Shown here: one piece after another, positions 44,029-53,458 of the stretch
How positions within the stretch are numbered: the stretch's first letter is position 1
Layout of the letters: the number at the start of each line of letters is the position of its first letter
Source of the DNA: Promethearchaeia archaeon
GTDB lineage: Archaea > Asgardarchaeota > Lokiarchaeia > Sigyniarchaeales > SOKP01
Assembly: GCA_029856125.1 (NCBI GenBank)
Contig: JAHQWJ010000062.1
Location: 1 to 64,000 of the forward strand
DNA: 64,000 nucleotides
Reading direction: 5' to 3'
The notes under the pieces: model-generated
The model's database searches: none
What the model was told of the DNA's origin: nothing
The model's input: the letters and a program-made list of their open reading frames with translations, nothing else
Made by a program: the position numbers and the translations under genes

Positions 44029-44604
44029 TTATACCTCCCTTACAGAATTATAAGCGTCTTTTGTAACTATCATGTTTTTTTCTAACTTATTTTCTCCAAA
44101 TTCTTTTTTAAGAACTTTTTCCATAATCTTAAGGTCGTAATACCCAGTAATTTTACCAAAAGCCCCTAACATAGGAATATTTAGAATTGGTCCACTAGAA
44201 TGCATGAATCCTCTATTTATACAAATCCCAGTTGCATCTACTAGATGGGTCTTTAGGTTCTTTGGAAATAAACTTAAATCGATCGATTTAGCGCTGTTAA
44301 TTAAAAGCGTAACTCCTTCTCTAATCGTTTCTTTCACTTTTGGAATAGCTAACAAAGAAGTATCAAAAATCATTATGTAATCAGGATTGACTACACTATC
44401 GTAAGTTTTTATAGGTTTATTCCTTGAAATTTTAGTGAATGCTTGAATTGGAGCACCTCTTCGCTCAGCACCTATAATGGGGATCGCAATAGCGTCTTTA
44501 AACCCCTCTTCATAAGCAAATTTAGCTAAAAGTTGGCTCGCAGTGATAGCAGTTTGACCTCCTCGACCATGAAAGGTAATTTCTATTATTCCATTATCAG
44601 TCAA
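44029..44604 (-). CDS. porG: 2-oxoacid:ferredoxin oxidoreductase, gamma subunit
   Basis: 191 residues with TTG start. [21 protein letters not shown] is the gamma-subunit signature (GxGGQG-like), then [20 protein letters not shown] and the ending [10 protein letters not shown]. The subunit forms the CoA-side domain of the enzyme. It is the first gene of the four-gene operon, with GGATGG six bases before TTG. Confidence 0.93.
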   Translation of the reverse strand: MTDNGIIEITFHGRGGQTAITASQLLAKFAYEEGFKDAIAIPIIGAERRGAPIQAFTKISRNKPIKTYDSVVNPDYIMIFDTSLLAIPKVKETIREGVTLLINSAKSIDLSLFPKNLKTHLVDATGICINRGFMHSSGPILNIPMLGAFGKITGYYDLKIMEKVLKKEFGENKLEKNMIVTKDAYNSVREV

Positions 44605-44844
44605 TTTTTTCCATCCTTATATTTATTCAATCTTATAAATTTGATAATAATAAAAGCCATAAAACAGTAATATAGTTATTTTTTTGGAAAACTTATAAAA
44701 TTATCTTAAATAGAACTACTAAAGTAAAGTAACTAGCAATAAATTAAAAATTTCTGGATAAAATTTATAAGGTAGACACTGAAATTGATGAAAATTAATA
44801 ATAACCTTAACTTATTTTCCTAAAATGTAGATTAGTGATTAATT

Positions 44845-45414
44845 TTGTCAGAAAAATCAAAGAATGAGGAAGTAGAATATTCATTCAAATGCCCTTCATG
44901 TGATAAAGGTAAAATAAAAATTCTTAAAACTACTTATGATGTGCCTGACGGAGATAAAATGTTACTTATTAAATTCGAATGTAACATTTGTAATTTTACT
45001 AATAATGATGTAATTCCTTTAACTACCAACAATACTCCCGGAATTATGACTTTAAGCGTTTCAAATGAAAAAGATTTAAAATCAAAAATCTATCGTTCCC
45101 CTGTTGGAAAATTAGAAATTCCAGAGTTGGAATTATTCGTTGTGCCTGGTCCAAACGCCGATTTTTACTACACAAATGTTGAAGGGATATTATTTAGGTT
45201 TGAGAATGCCGTTTTAATTTATCGTAAAAATCTCGAAAAAGACGATGATGAAATAGAAGATATTGATAAAATCTTACACGATCTACGTAAGGCAATGAAG
45301 GGAGATTTTAAATTTACTTTAATAATAACTGACACAGGAGGCGGAAGTTATATCATTCCTGAAGATGAATCAAAATACTCGTTTCAAAAATTCGAACAGA
45401 AAGAATTAAATTAA
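44845..45414 (+). CDS. ZPR1-type zinc-finger protein
   Basis: 189 residues with TTG start, GTG(AT) seven bases upstream. A four-cysteine zinc finger CPSCDKG...CNICNF is followed by the ZPR1 domain: KIYRSPVGKLEIPELELFVVPGPNADFYYTNVEG contains the conserved S-ExxPE and G..T..EG motifs, and the end reads FTLIITDTGGGSYI. In eukaryotes ZPR1 is a chaperone for eEF1A folding; archaeal ZPR1 has one module, as here. It probably assists aEF1A biogenesis. It stands alone, 66 bases before the phosphofructokinase gene. Confidence 0.9.
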   Translation: MSEKSKNEEVEYSFKCPSCDKGKIKILKTTYDVPDGDKMLLIKFECNICNFTNNDVIPLTTNNTPGIMTLSVSNEKDLKSKIYRSPVGKLEIPELELFVVPGPNADFYYTNVEGILFRFENAVLIYRKNLEKDDDEIEDIDKILHDLRKAMKGDFKFTLIITDTGGGSYIIPEDESKYSFQKFEQKELN

Positions 45415-45480
45415 AAGTAATCAGTGTAATTATCATAATTTCTAAATAGTAATATATTTTTTAAAATTAGATTATAATAA

Positions 45481-46641
45481 GTGCGAAATCAATTGACAAT
45501 TAAAAAAATTGGAATCCTCACAGGTGGTGGCGATTGTCCGGGTTTAAACTCAGTCATTTACGGAATTATGCTAAAAGCTTATGACGCAGGTGTAGAATGC
45601 GTTGGAATTCTAAAAGGTTGGAAGGGTCTTATAGAAAATCTAACTATCCCACTTAAAATAGCAGAACATGATGACTTACACACTATTGGAGGGACTATTT
45701 TATATACAAGCAGAACCAATCCATTTAAAGGAGCGGAGTCTAAAGAAGAAGTTGCTAAAGGTTTGGTAAATAAATTAGATGAAATGGGTATTGACGCTTT
45801 AATTGCGATTGGAGGGGATGATACTTTAAGCGTTGCGGATGCTATGTGTAAATACGCAAAAGCAAATGTAATCGGATGCCCCAAAACGATTGACAATGAC
45901 TTGTTTGGGACTCATTACACGTTCGGGTTTTGGAGTTCGACGCAATTAGCCTCTAACGCAATGGACAATCTCACTACAACAGCTCGATCGCATCAACGGG
46001 TTTTTGTAGTTGAAATAATGGGGAGAGATGCAGGATTTCTCACTATGTATAGTGGAATTTCTGCTGGTGCTGATATTATATTAATCCCCGAAACACCATT
46101 TGATTTAGAATTGGACATTATTGATGTGCTTAAAAAGAGGGCAAATGCAGGATATAAATATCATATCATAGCAACTTCTGAAGGCGCTTATCCAAAGTTG
46201 GAATCACTTAATCGAGATTTTAAAACGATTTCAAAAGAAACCATTGATAAATTGCCTAAAGACACTTACGGTAATCCTCTCCTCGCGAAATTAAATATAT
46301 CTAAGATAATTGTTGATGAATTAAACTTAAGAGAAGATCTTAAATCAGAATTTCAGAAAAACGGTGTTGATTTTGAATGTAGAAGCGTCGTTCTTGGTCA
46401 TACTATGAGAGCCGGAACTCCTAATTGTTATGATCGAATATTAGGATTGAGGTTTGGTTTAGCTGCGATGAAACTAGTTTTAAACAAAGACTTTGGTTAT
46501 ATGGTTTCGCTCCAAGGAACTAAAATAGAGAAGGTTCCCTTAGCTGAAGGTGTTAAAAAGAAGTATTTAACATTTGATAATGATAAAATGGAATTAAGAG
46601 ACTTGTTGGTAAAAATTCGATATCTTTCTAAGCAAAAATAG
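45481..46641 (+). CDS. 6-phosphofructokinase, PPi-dependent type
   Basis: 386 residues with GTG start. GILTGGGDCPGLNSVIYGI is the nucleotide/PPi loop. Two residues decide the phosphoryl donor: GGDDT (Asp where ATP enzymes have Gly) and PKTIDND (Lys where ATP enzymes have Gly). Both point to pyrophosphate. VEIMGRDAGFL binds fructose 6-phosphate. It interconverts fructose 6-phosphate and fructose 1,6-bisphosphate, reversibly if PPi-dependent, in sugar metabolism. Single gene; the SPOUT gene follows after 128 bases. Confidence 0.92.
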   Translation: MRNQLTIKKIGILTGGGDCPGLNSVIYGIMLKAYDAGVECVGILKGWKGLIENLTIPLKIAEHDDLHTIGGTILYTSRTNPFKGAESKEEVAKGLVNKLDEMGIDALIAIGGDDTLSVADAMCKYAKANVIGCPKTIDNDLFGTHYTFGFWSSTQLASNAMDNLTTTARSHQRVFVVEIMGRDAGFLTMYSGISAGADIILIPETPFDLELDIIDVLKKRANAGYKYHIIATSEGAYPKLESLNRDFKTISKETIDKLPKDTYGNPLLAKLNISKIIVDELNLREDLKSEFQKNGVDFECRSVVLGHTMRAGTPNCYDRILGLRFGLAAMKLVLNKDFGYMVSLQGTKIEKVPLAEGVKKKYLTFDNDKMELRDLLVKIRYLSKQK

Positions 46642-46769
46642 CACAATAATGTGCTACTACTAAGTTTACTTAGAATATAATTGTGGAATGAAATAATCAT
46701 AAATTCTTCCGTTCTATATGAAATAGGTTATATACATGGCTATCATTTTAGAATCATACTTGCATTTAA

Positions 46770-47555
46770 ATGAAAAAGAAAATGACAGCTTCTATTGTAA
46801 TTGAGGGAAAAATCTCTGTAAATGCAGTTTTGCACTCAAAATATCGTAAGGTTCTGACTTTATTTTATGATGTTACCAAGCTAGAGAGGAAAAGGAATAT
46901 TAAACAAGCAAAATCTCTCAAGCAAATACTGGAATCAGTAAAATCCAAGGAAATCAAGGTTGAAGTAGTGGATAAAAAGTGGTTTGATAAACATGCAAAG
47001 GGGAAGACTCATGGAGGAATTGCTGCTATTGTAAGTGAAAGAATCTACCAAAAAATGCCTGAACTCTTGAATTCAAAACTCAGCACTATTTTTTTTTTAG
47101 ATGGAATTGAAGACCCTTATAATCTTGGTTACACAATACGGTCATTATATGCTGCAGGAATAGATGGAATCGTTATGAAACAGAGAAATTGGCTTGATGT
47201 GGAAGCAATAATTATTAAATCTTCCGCAGGCACCTCAGAATTAATGCCGATAGCATTAGTTGAAGATCTAGAAACAGCAGCTAACTTCTTCAAATCTAAT
47301 AATTACACCATTGCTTGTGCTAGTAAAGATAAAGGAAAGTCAATATATCAAAGTAGTCTGAGCCCTCCGATATTTATAGTAATTGGGGGTGAAAAAAGAG
47401 GCATTAATCGTACTTTTTTAGATAAAGCAGATTTACGGTTTACTATTCCTTATAAGCGGGAATTTGCCGGATCTCTCCCGCTTAATTCAGCAGCAATTAT
47501 AATTGGATTTGAAATTCTTAGACAACACGATTATTCTCACAAGGAAGTCTTCTAA
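46770..47555 (+). CDS. SpoU/TrmH-family (SPOUT) RNA 2'-O-methyltransferase
   Basis: 261 residues. The N-terminal substrate-binding domain has AVLHSKYRKVLTLFYD and GKTHGGIAAIVSERIYQ, as in RlmB/TrmH. The catalytic SPOUT knot follows: LDGIEDPYNLGYTIRSLYAAG (motif 1), FIVIGGEKRGINRTFLD (motif 2) and SLPLNSAAIIIGFEIL (motif 3, with the SLN signature). It methylates the 2'-OH of a ribose in rRNA or tRNA using S-adenosylmethionine; the target is not readable. Convergent with the acyl-CoA dehydrogenase gene. Confidence 0.93.
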   Translation: MKKKMTASIVIEGKISVNAVLHSKYRKVLTLFYDVTKLERKRNIKQAKSLKQILESVKSKEIKVEVVDKKWFDKHAKGKTHGGIAAIVSERIYQKMPELLNSKLSTIFFLDGIEDPYNLGYTIRSLYAAGIDGIVMKQRNWLDVEAIIIKSSAGTSELMPIALVEDLETAANFFKSNNYTIACASKDKGKSIYQSSLSPPIFIVIGGEKRGINRTFLDKADLRFTIPYKREFAGSLPLNSAAIIIGFEILRQHDYSHKEVF

Positions 47556-47584
47556 TCATTTTAAAAAATAACTTTAATTTCTAC

Positions 47585-48829
47585 TTAGCCATAATGCTTC
47601 TCTTCTTCCTGTTCAGCATCAATTGCGTCTTTTTCTACATCTCGATCGAGCCACTTTTCGCTTAGTAATTCTTTATAGTATTCATGTTGAATAATTAAAT
47701 TCATTATTTCCGTAGTTCCAGTCCATATTTCTCCAAGTCTTGAATCTCGAAGTATTCTTTCAATAGGATAAACGGTTGTATAACCAATTCCCCCCATTAC
47801 TTGCATTGCGCTATTGATAACCTTCCAGCAAGCTTTAGTAGAAAATTTTTTTGATTCAGAAACTAATCTTCTTTGTAAAGCGGATGGCGCACCTGCATCA
47901 ATGGTTCTTGCTGTATTCAAAACTAATGACCTCGCTGCATCTAAAAGCGTAATGCTATCGGCTATTTTAAAATTCACAGCTTGAAAGTTTTTTATTATCT
48001 GCCCAAAAGCTTTTCTCTTAGTTGAATATTTAGTAGCAATATGAAGACATGTCCTTGCTGATCCTAGTGAGCCCGATGCGGTTGTAAGACGTTCAGGGAC
48101 CATCATTTGATAAAAGATTATACCTCCCTTCCCTTCCCCCATAATGACATTTTCTTTAGGAACATGAACATCTTCAAATTTGAGTCTTCCAGCACCACCA
48201 CCTCTAGTTCCTAAAAGACCATATAAATATTCAGTTTCAACACCTTTACTACGATCTACAATAAAAAGAGTTAGAGATGACCGAGGATCAGCTTTAGGAT
48301 CTAAATTGGTTTTAGCATAAACTAGAAAGAAATCAGCTCCCTCAGCACCTACAACAAAACGCTTCTCCCCGTTTATTATATAATAATCCCCATCTTCAAC
48401 AGCCGTGCAAGTTGACCCAAAGAAATCAGAACCCCCTCTTGGTTCTGTTAAAGCCTCTGCTGTATATTTCTTACCTTCACACATTGGTTTTAGGTACTTT
48501 AACTTTTGATCGTCAGAACCAAACAAATTCATAGCTTCTCCAGTAATTATAGGAAGAGAATATAAACATGGTAGAGCGCTCCCTAATACACCTACTTCTT
48601 CAAGAGCTACAACCTCACATTCCCAATTTAATCCTCGACCACCAAATTCTTTAGGAAACCTTAAACCTATAAGATTTTTTTTACCAAGCTTCTGTAAAAA
48701 CTCCGTCGGATAGTTAATTTCTTCTTTATCCATTTTTTTAATTAAGGAGGGAGGAACATCGTCTCTCACGAATGCACGTACCTCTTCTTTAATTTTCTTG
48801 GCATCTTCACTTATTAAATAATCAAACAT
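47585..48829 (-). CDS. Acyl-CoA dehydrogenase
   Basis: 414 residues of the acyl-CoA dehydrogenase family. [20 protein letters not shown] and [19 protein letters not shown] are the FAD/substrate strand motifs. The C-terminal helical domain has [30 protein letters not shown] and [20 protein letters not shown]; the G/E of WTGTTEI is near the catalytic position of many members. It oxidises an acyl-CoA to the enoyl-CoA (or runs in reverse), passing electrons to an ETF or ferredoxin. It is monocistronic, with a perfect inverted repeat about 155 bases upstream of the start. Confidence 0.93.
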   Translation of the reverse strand: MFDYLISEDAKKIKEEVRAFVRDDVPPSLIKKMDKEEINYPTEFLQKLGKKNLIGLRFPKEFGGRGLNWECEVVALEEVGVLGSALPCLYSLPIITGEAMNLFGSDDQKLKYLKPMCEGKKYTAEALTEPRGGSDFFGSTCTAVEDGDYYIINGEKRFVVGAEGADFFLVYAKTNLDPKADPRSSLTLFIVDRSKGVETEYLYGLLGTRGGGAGRLKFEDVHVPKENVIMGEGKGGIIFYQMMVPERLTTASGSLGSARTCLHIATKYSTKRKAFGQIIKNFQAVNFKIADSITLLDAARSLVLNTARTIDAGAPSALQRRLVSESKKFSTKACWKVINSAMQVMGGIGYTTVYPIERILRDSRLGEIWTGTTEIMNLIIQHEYYKELLSEKWLDRDVEKDAIDAEQEEEKHYG

Positions 48830-48983
48830 TTTTGATTCTCGCTTTATATTTTATAATACTCAATAAAAATAATAGACAGTTTAAAATTTATTAGTTTCCA
48901 ACAATTTTTAAAAAAAATAAGAAATCCATATTTAGTAATACAGAGAGCAATATCGTGGTAATATGAAGGTATATGGTAAAGTA

Positions 48984-49003
48984 CGTGAAAGTTCAGTTTC
49001 ACG
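48984..49003. repeat. Perfect inverted repeat between the acyl-CoA dehydrogenase and the 383-residue protein
   Basis: CGTGAAA-GTTCAG-TTTCACG: seven-base arms with a six-base loop in an otherwise AT-rich spacer. It could be an operator for the acyl-CoA dehydrogenase gene, whose start lies 155 bases away, or a 3' hairpin of the neighbouring minus-strand gene at 49055. No T-run follows on the minus strand right away. Confidence 0.5.
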
Positions 49004-49054
49004 AACTTGAACAACAAATAAATAAAATTAGATTTCTATTTTATAATTTGAAAA

Positions 49055-50206
49055 TTAATGCTCAATTTCGAATATAATCTTAAGATATTCGTATTTGGAA
49101 TTAAGTAATTTCAGGATATTTTTCGCAAGTATTCTTAGGTTTTGTGCGTGTAATGGTTTCTCTTCTGCTTGTTCATTGTAAAAATCACGAATCATCTTTC
49201 TTGTTTCATCTACTCCGTTAGCGTCGTAAAATTTATCCCAATGAATAGAGATTTTACATAGCGATTTTATCTTCTCGTCCGTATATTTAGATTTGTCTAA
49301 AAGAAGGTTTTTATATTTTTTTATAGCTTCGCCAACTTTTTCAAGGTGGTCCGCAATAGTTAAAGAATAACGGCAAATGCTTATTAGATTCGATGTAGAT
49401 CTAGTATTTCGCGTATTAGCTGCCTGTTCAAAAGAATTCCAGGTATCTAACCATTCATCCTTGTGAATACCATCAATACCATTGTTCACCATTGCTACAT
49501 TAATAATATCGCTTAAATCTACATCGTGTCCTCTTTTAATTTTTTTATCAAAAATTTCTTTTAAACTTGAACCTTCGAGATTGCTACCTGCTCCAAAATC
49601 AAGTAGCTGATTAAGATTATTTGCTGCAAACAATGTTTCACGCCTTTTTTCTTTAGTTTCAAACTTCTCCCATTCTACAGATTTTTCCCATTCTCCAGTT
49701 TCTTTGTTTTTTAAAAAACTGCACTCTTTTAAGGAAGAATCTAATAGGTTCGTCTGAAACATCCAGAAGTCTATATCGTCAGTAAATCTCTTTCTTCTCC
49801 AATCTCTAGTCGTATATTTACCTAAATAGAGTTTTAGTGTCCCTCTTACTGACGAGAATTTACCCTTTTTTAACACTTCGCGAGCTTCTTGACAGTAATG
49901 ATGATTAGGGTCTAGGGAACATAGTTCTATTTTTTTCAAAATGTTTCTTGCTTCTTTAGCAATTATATCACAAGGGATACTACCATCAGAAGGGTATGCT
50001 CTAGACCCACCCTCTATAAAGTTTTCGAACAGCTTGAAATCGGTTTCTGGAATTGTATACCATGGATTAGAAAATTTAACTTTGCTAAAAACATAGTGAA
50101 TAAAGCCTTCCCCGTCTTTTCTAGTTTTTTCGATAATTTGTGAGACATCCCTAAGGTTATCACCTTTCTCTATTACATCTGATTTACTGTCCCAAATTCC
50201 ATTCAT
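49055..50206 (-). CDS. Hypothetical protein, possibly nucleotidyltransferase fold
   Basis: 383 residues, soluble, helical in the C-terminal half. I do not recognise the family. One segment (about residues 115-155) reads FSSVRGTLKLYLGKYTTRDW and then RRKRFTDDIDFWMF, resembling the Gx...R.T.DID motif of minimal or AbiEii-like nucleotidyltransferases, in which the two Asp bind metal. The rest (LLDFGAGSNLEG, RGHDVDLSDIINVAMVNNGI) is unlike anything I know. Such proteins are often toxins or defence factors, but no antitoxin gene is next to it; neighbours are acyl-CoA dehydrogenase and a zinc-ribbon protein. Confidence 0.6.
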   Translation of the reverse strand: MNGIWDSKSDVIEKGDNLRDVSQIIEKTRKDGEGFIHYVFSKVKFSNPWYTIPETDFKLFENFIEGGSRAYPSDGSIPCDIIAKEARNILKKIELCSLDPNHHYCQEAREVLKKGKFSSVRGTLKLYLGKYTTRDWRRKRFTDDIDFWMFQTNLLDSSLKECSFLKNKETGEWEKSVEWEKFETKEKRRETLFAANNLNQLLDFGAGSNLEGSSLKEIFDKKIKRGHDVDLSDIINVAMVNNGIDGIHKDEWLDTWNSFEQAANTRNTRSTSNLISICRYSLTIADHLEKVGEAIKKYKNLLLDKSKYTDEKIKSLCKISIHWDKFYDANGVDETRKMIRDFYNEQAEEKPLHAQNLRILAKNILKLLNSKYEYLKIIFEIEH

Positions 50207-50338
50207 TTATTAATCCCGACAATTAACTAATATGACTATAGCCGTTATGCTTCTTAAATCTTATTTTTATAATTTAAATCATTAAGTATCTTAGAAATAA
50301 AAAAGTTAAAAGGATAGTATATATTAAACTTAAAGATT

Positions 50339-51016
50339 ATGTACAAATTCTTTTCAGTTTTCACATATACGCCATGGGATAATCTTAACACAGAAGTTTT
50401 ATCTGAAGTTAAACTTTTATCTCTGAAAAGTGTAATCAAAACTTTTCCTGTAGTTGAACCAGGATTTTTTGATGATTTACGTTCAAACATGTATAATTTT
50501 AACCATTATTCCTGGGTGGAATGTATTAAAAGAATCGTTGGACCTGATAACGAGGATTACGACATAAAACCATGGATTTTTATTTGGGGGATGGACCATG
50601 AAAGGAGAATGTTCCAATTTCTCATTCAAAAAGTCGATGAAGAATCAAAAGATTCGCAAGCTGTATTAGTAGCTCTAGCCCCTCCAGAATTAGCTAAGTT
50701 ATTTGAGGAATATAAAGAAGGAGCTATTTTGCGAACATTATCATTACTAAACACCCCGAAAAAATTGAAATTCTTAATAGTCTTAGCTCCAAAAGGAAAA
50801 TCCATTGCGGAAGAACAACAATTGCTACGGATAAATAAACAGGATTTAGAGAAATTGAAATTCGTTAATACTTTAAAGCATATGCCTAATATTAAAGGAC
50901 AATGGTTCCCAACATATGATGTGAAGTGTCCAATTTGTAATGGCCCACTTACACAAGTTTATGCTCCTGAAGTAGGGTTAAAGTGCAAAACATGTGGGTT
51001 TAAAAAAGTAAAATAA
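50339..51016 (+). CDS. Hypothetical protein with C-terminal zinc ribbon
   Basis: 225 residues. No family recognised. An N-terminal aromatic-rich part (MYKFFSVFTYTPWDN) leads to a mixed alpha/beta region with ILRTLSLLNTPKKLKFLIVLAPKG. A zinc ribbon CPICNG...CKTCGFKK closes the protein. The ribbon suggests binding to nucleic acid or another protein. It is divergent from the 383-residue gene and 92 bases before glycerol kinase on the same strand, though no functional link is evident. Confidence 0.65.
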   Translation: MYKFFSVFTYTPWDNLNTEVLSEVKLLSLKSVIKTFPVVEPGFFDDLRSNMYNFNHYSWVECIKRIVGPDNEDYDIKPWIFIWGMDHERRMFQFLIQKVDEESKDSQAVLVALAPPELAKLFEEYKEGAILRTLSLLNTPKKLKFLIVLAPKGKSIAEEQQLLRINKQDLEKLKFVNTLKHMPNIKGQWFPTYDVKCPICNGPLTQVYAPEVGLKCKTCGFKKVK

Positions 51017-51108
51017 ATTTTTCATAGAACAATTAATAATAATTTTTAATTCATACTACAATCTATAACATATCAATTAACATAAAAATAAAAAGAGAAT
51101 TATTAACT

Positions 51109-52647
51109 ATGTTTGTTGCAGCACTCGACCTTGGAACCACAGGATGTAGAACTTTTATTTTTGATCTATCTGGTTCAATAATATCAAGTGCCTACCAAGA
51201 GTGGGAGAGTTTTTACCCAGTTCCTTCTTATGTGGAGCAGGATGCTAATTTGTGGTGGGAATCACTAAAGAAAACTATCGAAATAGCTATTAAAAAAAGC
51301 GGAATCGATAAATCTGAAATTGTAAGTCTTTCTGTTACTAATCAGCGCGAAACAATTGTTCCTGTAGATCGAGAAGGAAACCCTTTACACAATGCGTTAG
51401 TATGGCAAGATCGAAGAACTACTAACCAGGTTGAGTTCATTAAGAAAAAAATAGGAGAAGATAAAATATATAATGCAACAGGGTTAACAATTGATCCCTA
51501 TTTTTCAGCGACAAAAATTTTGTGGTTCAAAGATGAAAAACCAGATATATATCAAAAAACTCATAAATTCTTACTTGTTTCTGATTACATTCTTTATAAA
51601 TTAACAGGACAATTTTATACAGACCACTCTAACGCTTCAAGGACAATGCTTTTTGACATTAACAAATTAAATTATTCAGATGAGATCGCCTCTGAACTTG
51701 AAATTGACTTGGATAAGATGCCGGAACCAGTAGAAAGTGGAATCGATATAGGCGAAATCATAACTGAGGATATATTATTTGACAAAAAAACTTTGGTAAT
51801 AACCGGAGCGGGGGATCAGCAATCGGCAGCACTGGGAGTAGGAGTTGTTTCTCCCGGAAACATTAAAGTCACGACTGGAACTGGAAGTTTTATACTAGCC
51901 TATTTAGAACGACCTAACCTTGATCCAAAAAAGCGTGTGTTATGCAGTTGCCATGCAATTCCCGGAGCATGGGTTCAAGAAGCCAGCATTTTTACTTCTG
52001 GAGCCTTTTTAAGATGGTTTAGGGACGAACTTGGGTCAGAAGAGTGTCAACAGGCTGAAGAACAAAACCAAGATCCATACATTATTTTAACTGAAGAAGC
52101 TGAAAAGTCGCCCATTGGATCTAACGCATTAATAGCCATTCCGTATTTGGTTGGTGCTGGAGCACCTCATTGGAACCCGTATGCACGAGGATTAATCTAT
52201 GGTTTATCATTAGGTCATAAAAGAAGAGATATTATACGTTCTATTATGGAGGGAGTGGCATTTGAAATAAGAAAGAATGTTGAAATCTTTAGAGAGTTAG
52301 GAATCGCTCCGAAAGAATTGAAGTTAACGGGGGGTGGCTCTCGCTCAGATTTTTGGAATCAAATCTACTCTGATGTTATAGGGATAACTTGTGTAAGAAA
52401 TGTAATTGAAGAAGCAACCTCGTTAGGAGCAGCAATTTTAGCGGCTGCAGGTGCCGGATTGTTTCCTGATGTTGTAAAAGCTGCTGAGAATATTTGTAAG
52501 GTGGATAAGAAATGGACTCCCAACGTAAATCATCAGAAGGTTTATAATAAGGTTTACAAAATGTCAAACAATTTATATTCTTATTTAAATGAAAAAAGTT
52601 TCTTTAAAACATTCGTCGAAACGCTCCAAAATAAAGAAACCAATTAA
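51109..52647 (+). CDS. glpK: Glycerol kinase (FGGY family)
   Basis: 512 residues. ALDLGTTGCRTFIFDLSG is the FGGY phosphate-1 motif. NQRETIVPVDREGNPLHNA and VWQDRRTT are the glycerol-kinase signature, with GLTIDPYFSATKILWF; TTGTGSFILAY and GGGSRSDFWNQIYSDVIG are the ATP-site motifs. It phosphorylates glycerol to glycerol 3-phosphate, which in archaea feeds catabolism or the glycerol-1-phosphate lipid path through DHAP. No glpD or facilitator gene is adjacent. A closely related sugar kinase cannot be excluded. Confidence 0.88.
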   Translation: MFVAALDLGTTGCRTFIFDLSGSIISSAYQEWESFYPVPSYVEQDANLWWESLKKTIEIAIKKSGIDKSEIVSLSVTNQRETIVPVDREGNPLHNALVWQDRRTTNQVEFIKKKIGEDKIYNATGLTIDPYFSATKILWFKDEKPDIYQKTHKFLLVSDYILYKLTGQFYTDHSNASRTMLFDINKLNYSDEIASELEIDLDKMPEPVESGIDIGEIITEDILFDKKTLVITGAGDQQSAALGVGVVSPGNIKVTTGTGSFILAYLERPNLDPKKRVLCSCHAIPGAWVQEASIFTSGAFLRWFRDELGSEECQQAEEQNQDPYIILTEEAEKSPIGSNALIAIPYLVGAGAPHWNPYARGLIYGLSLGHKRRDIIRSIMEGVAFEIRKNVEIFRELGIAPKELKLTGGGSRSDFWNQIYSDVIGITCVRNVIEEATSLGAAILAAAGAGLFPDVVKAAENICKVDKKWTPNVNHQKVYNKVYKMSNNLYSYLNEKSFFKTFVETLQNKETN

Positions 52648-52751
52648 TGCATTCACTTCATAGGTCTTTACTTTAGATTTAAGTTAAAATACTCAATTTT
52701 ATATATTTAGAATGTTATAAATTTTTTAAATAAAATAGATTGGTGGAAAAA

Positions 52752-53348
52752 ATGGAAGAATCATATTCAAATTCTAACGAAATTTATCCTTCAAACCAAA
52801 GAGTAGTAGGAGATATGTTTTATATTTTTATCGTTATTTCTTGCTTAATTTGCATTACTGGAGGTATCTGGTCATTATTTGATTTTATCATGCCAACAGG
52901 GAAGTTAGAATCTTTCTTGGGATTAACATTAGGATACCAAATCGCAATCATTGCTGGAATTTTAGCAGTGTTGTTTTTTCTGTTAATATTTTTCTTCGGA
53001 TTATTCAAAAAAGGAAGAAGATGGGTGTTACACTTCATTTTCAAAGTGAGAGAAATTGAAGAAAAGTATAAAAATCGCGTAGATGTTAAAATTGCAGCTG
53101 GGGGCTTGTTAATAAGCATAATGGTAATTATTATAGGTATTGTGATAGCTATGATTCAAGAGATTTTGATTGCTCCTAGCCAAAGTTCGCCTTTTTCTTT
53201 GTTTTTAGCCTCGTTTTCAGCAGGTAATTGGATTTTATTCACGGGAATTTCGCTCTTTGCGATTTTAGCAGTCACCTTATTTATGATCTACTTTTGGAAA
53301 AATGGATACTATGTAATATTAAGAGTAATGGGAAAATTGGAGAAATAG
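52752..53348 (+). CDS. Hypothetical membrane protein with four helices
   Basis: 198 residues from ATG 52752, which has GGTG six bases upstream; TTG 52740 is also in frame. Four hydrophobic segments are visible: FYIFIVISCLICITGGIWSL, IAIIAGILAVLFFLLIFFFG, LLISIMVIIIGIVIAMIQ and FTGISLFAILAVTLFMIYF. Between the second and third lies a basic cytoplasmic stretch (FKKGRRW...VREIEEKYKNR). No family recognised and no catalytic residues stand out. Its neighbours give no hint of role. Confidence 0.7.
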   Translation: MEESYSNSNEIYPSNQRVVGDMFYIFIVISCLICITGGIWSLFDFIMPTGKLESFLGLTLGYQIAIIAGILAVLFFLLIFFFGLFKKGRRWVLHFIFKVREIEEKYKNRVDVKIAAGGLLISIMVIIIGIVIAMIQEILIAPSQSSPFSLFLASFSAGNWILFTGISLFAILAVTLFMIYFWKNGYYVILRVMGKLEK

Positions 53349-53458
53349 TGCCTAAATTTTATTTCATCCATTTTTTTTTATCTAATTTACTTTCTTTTTA
53401 AATCAGTAAATTCTGTCTCTTATCTATATTTATTAATATTTTTACTTATCTAAATTCA

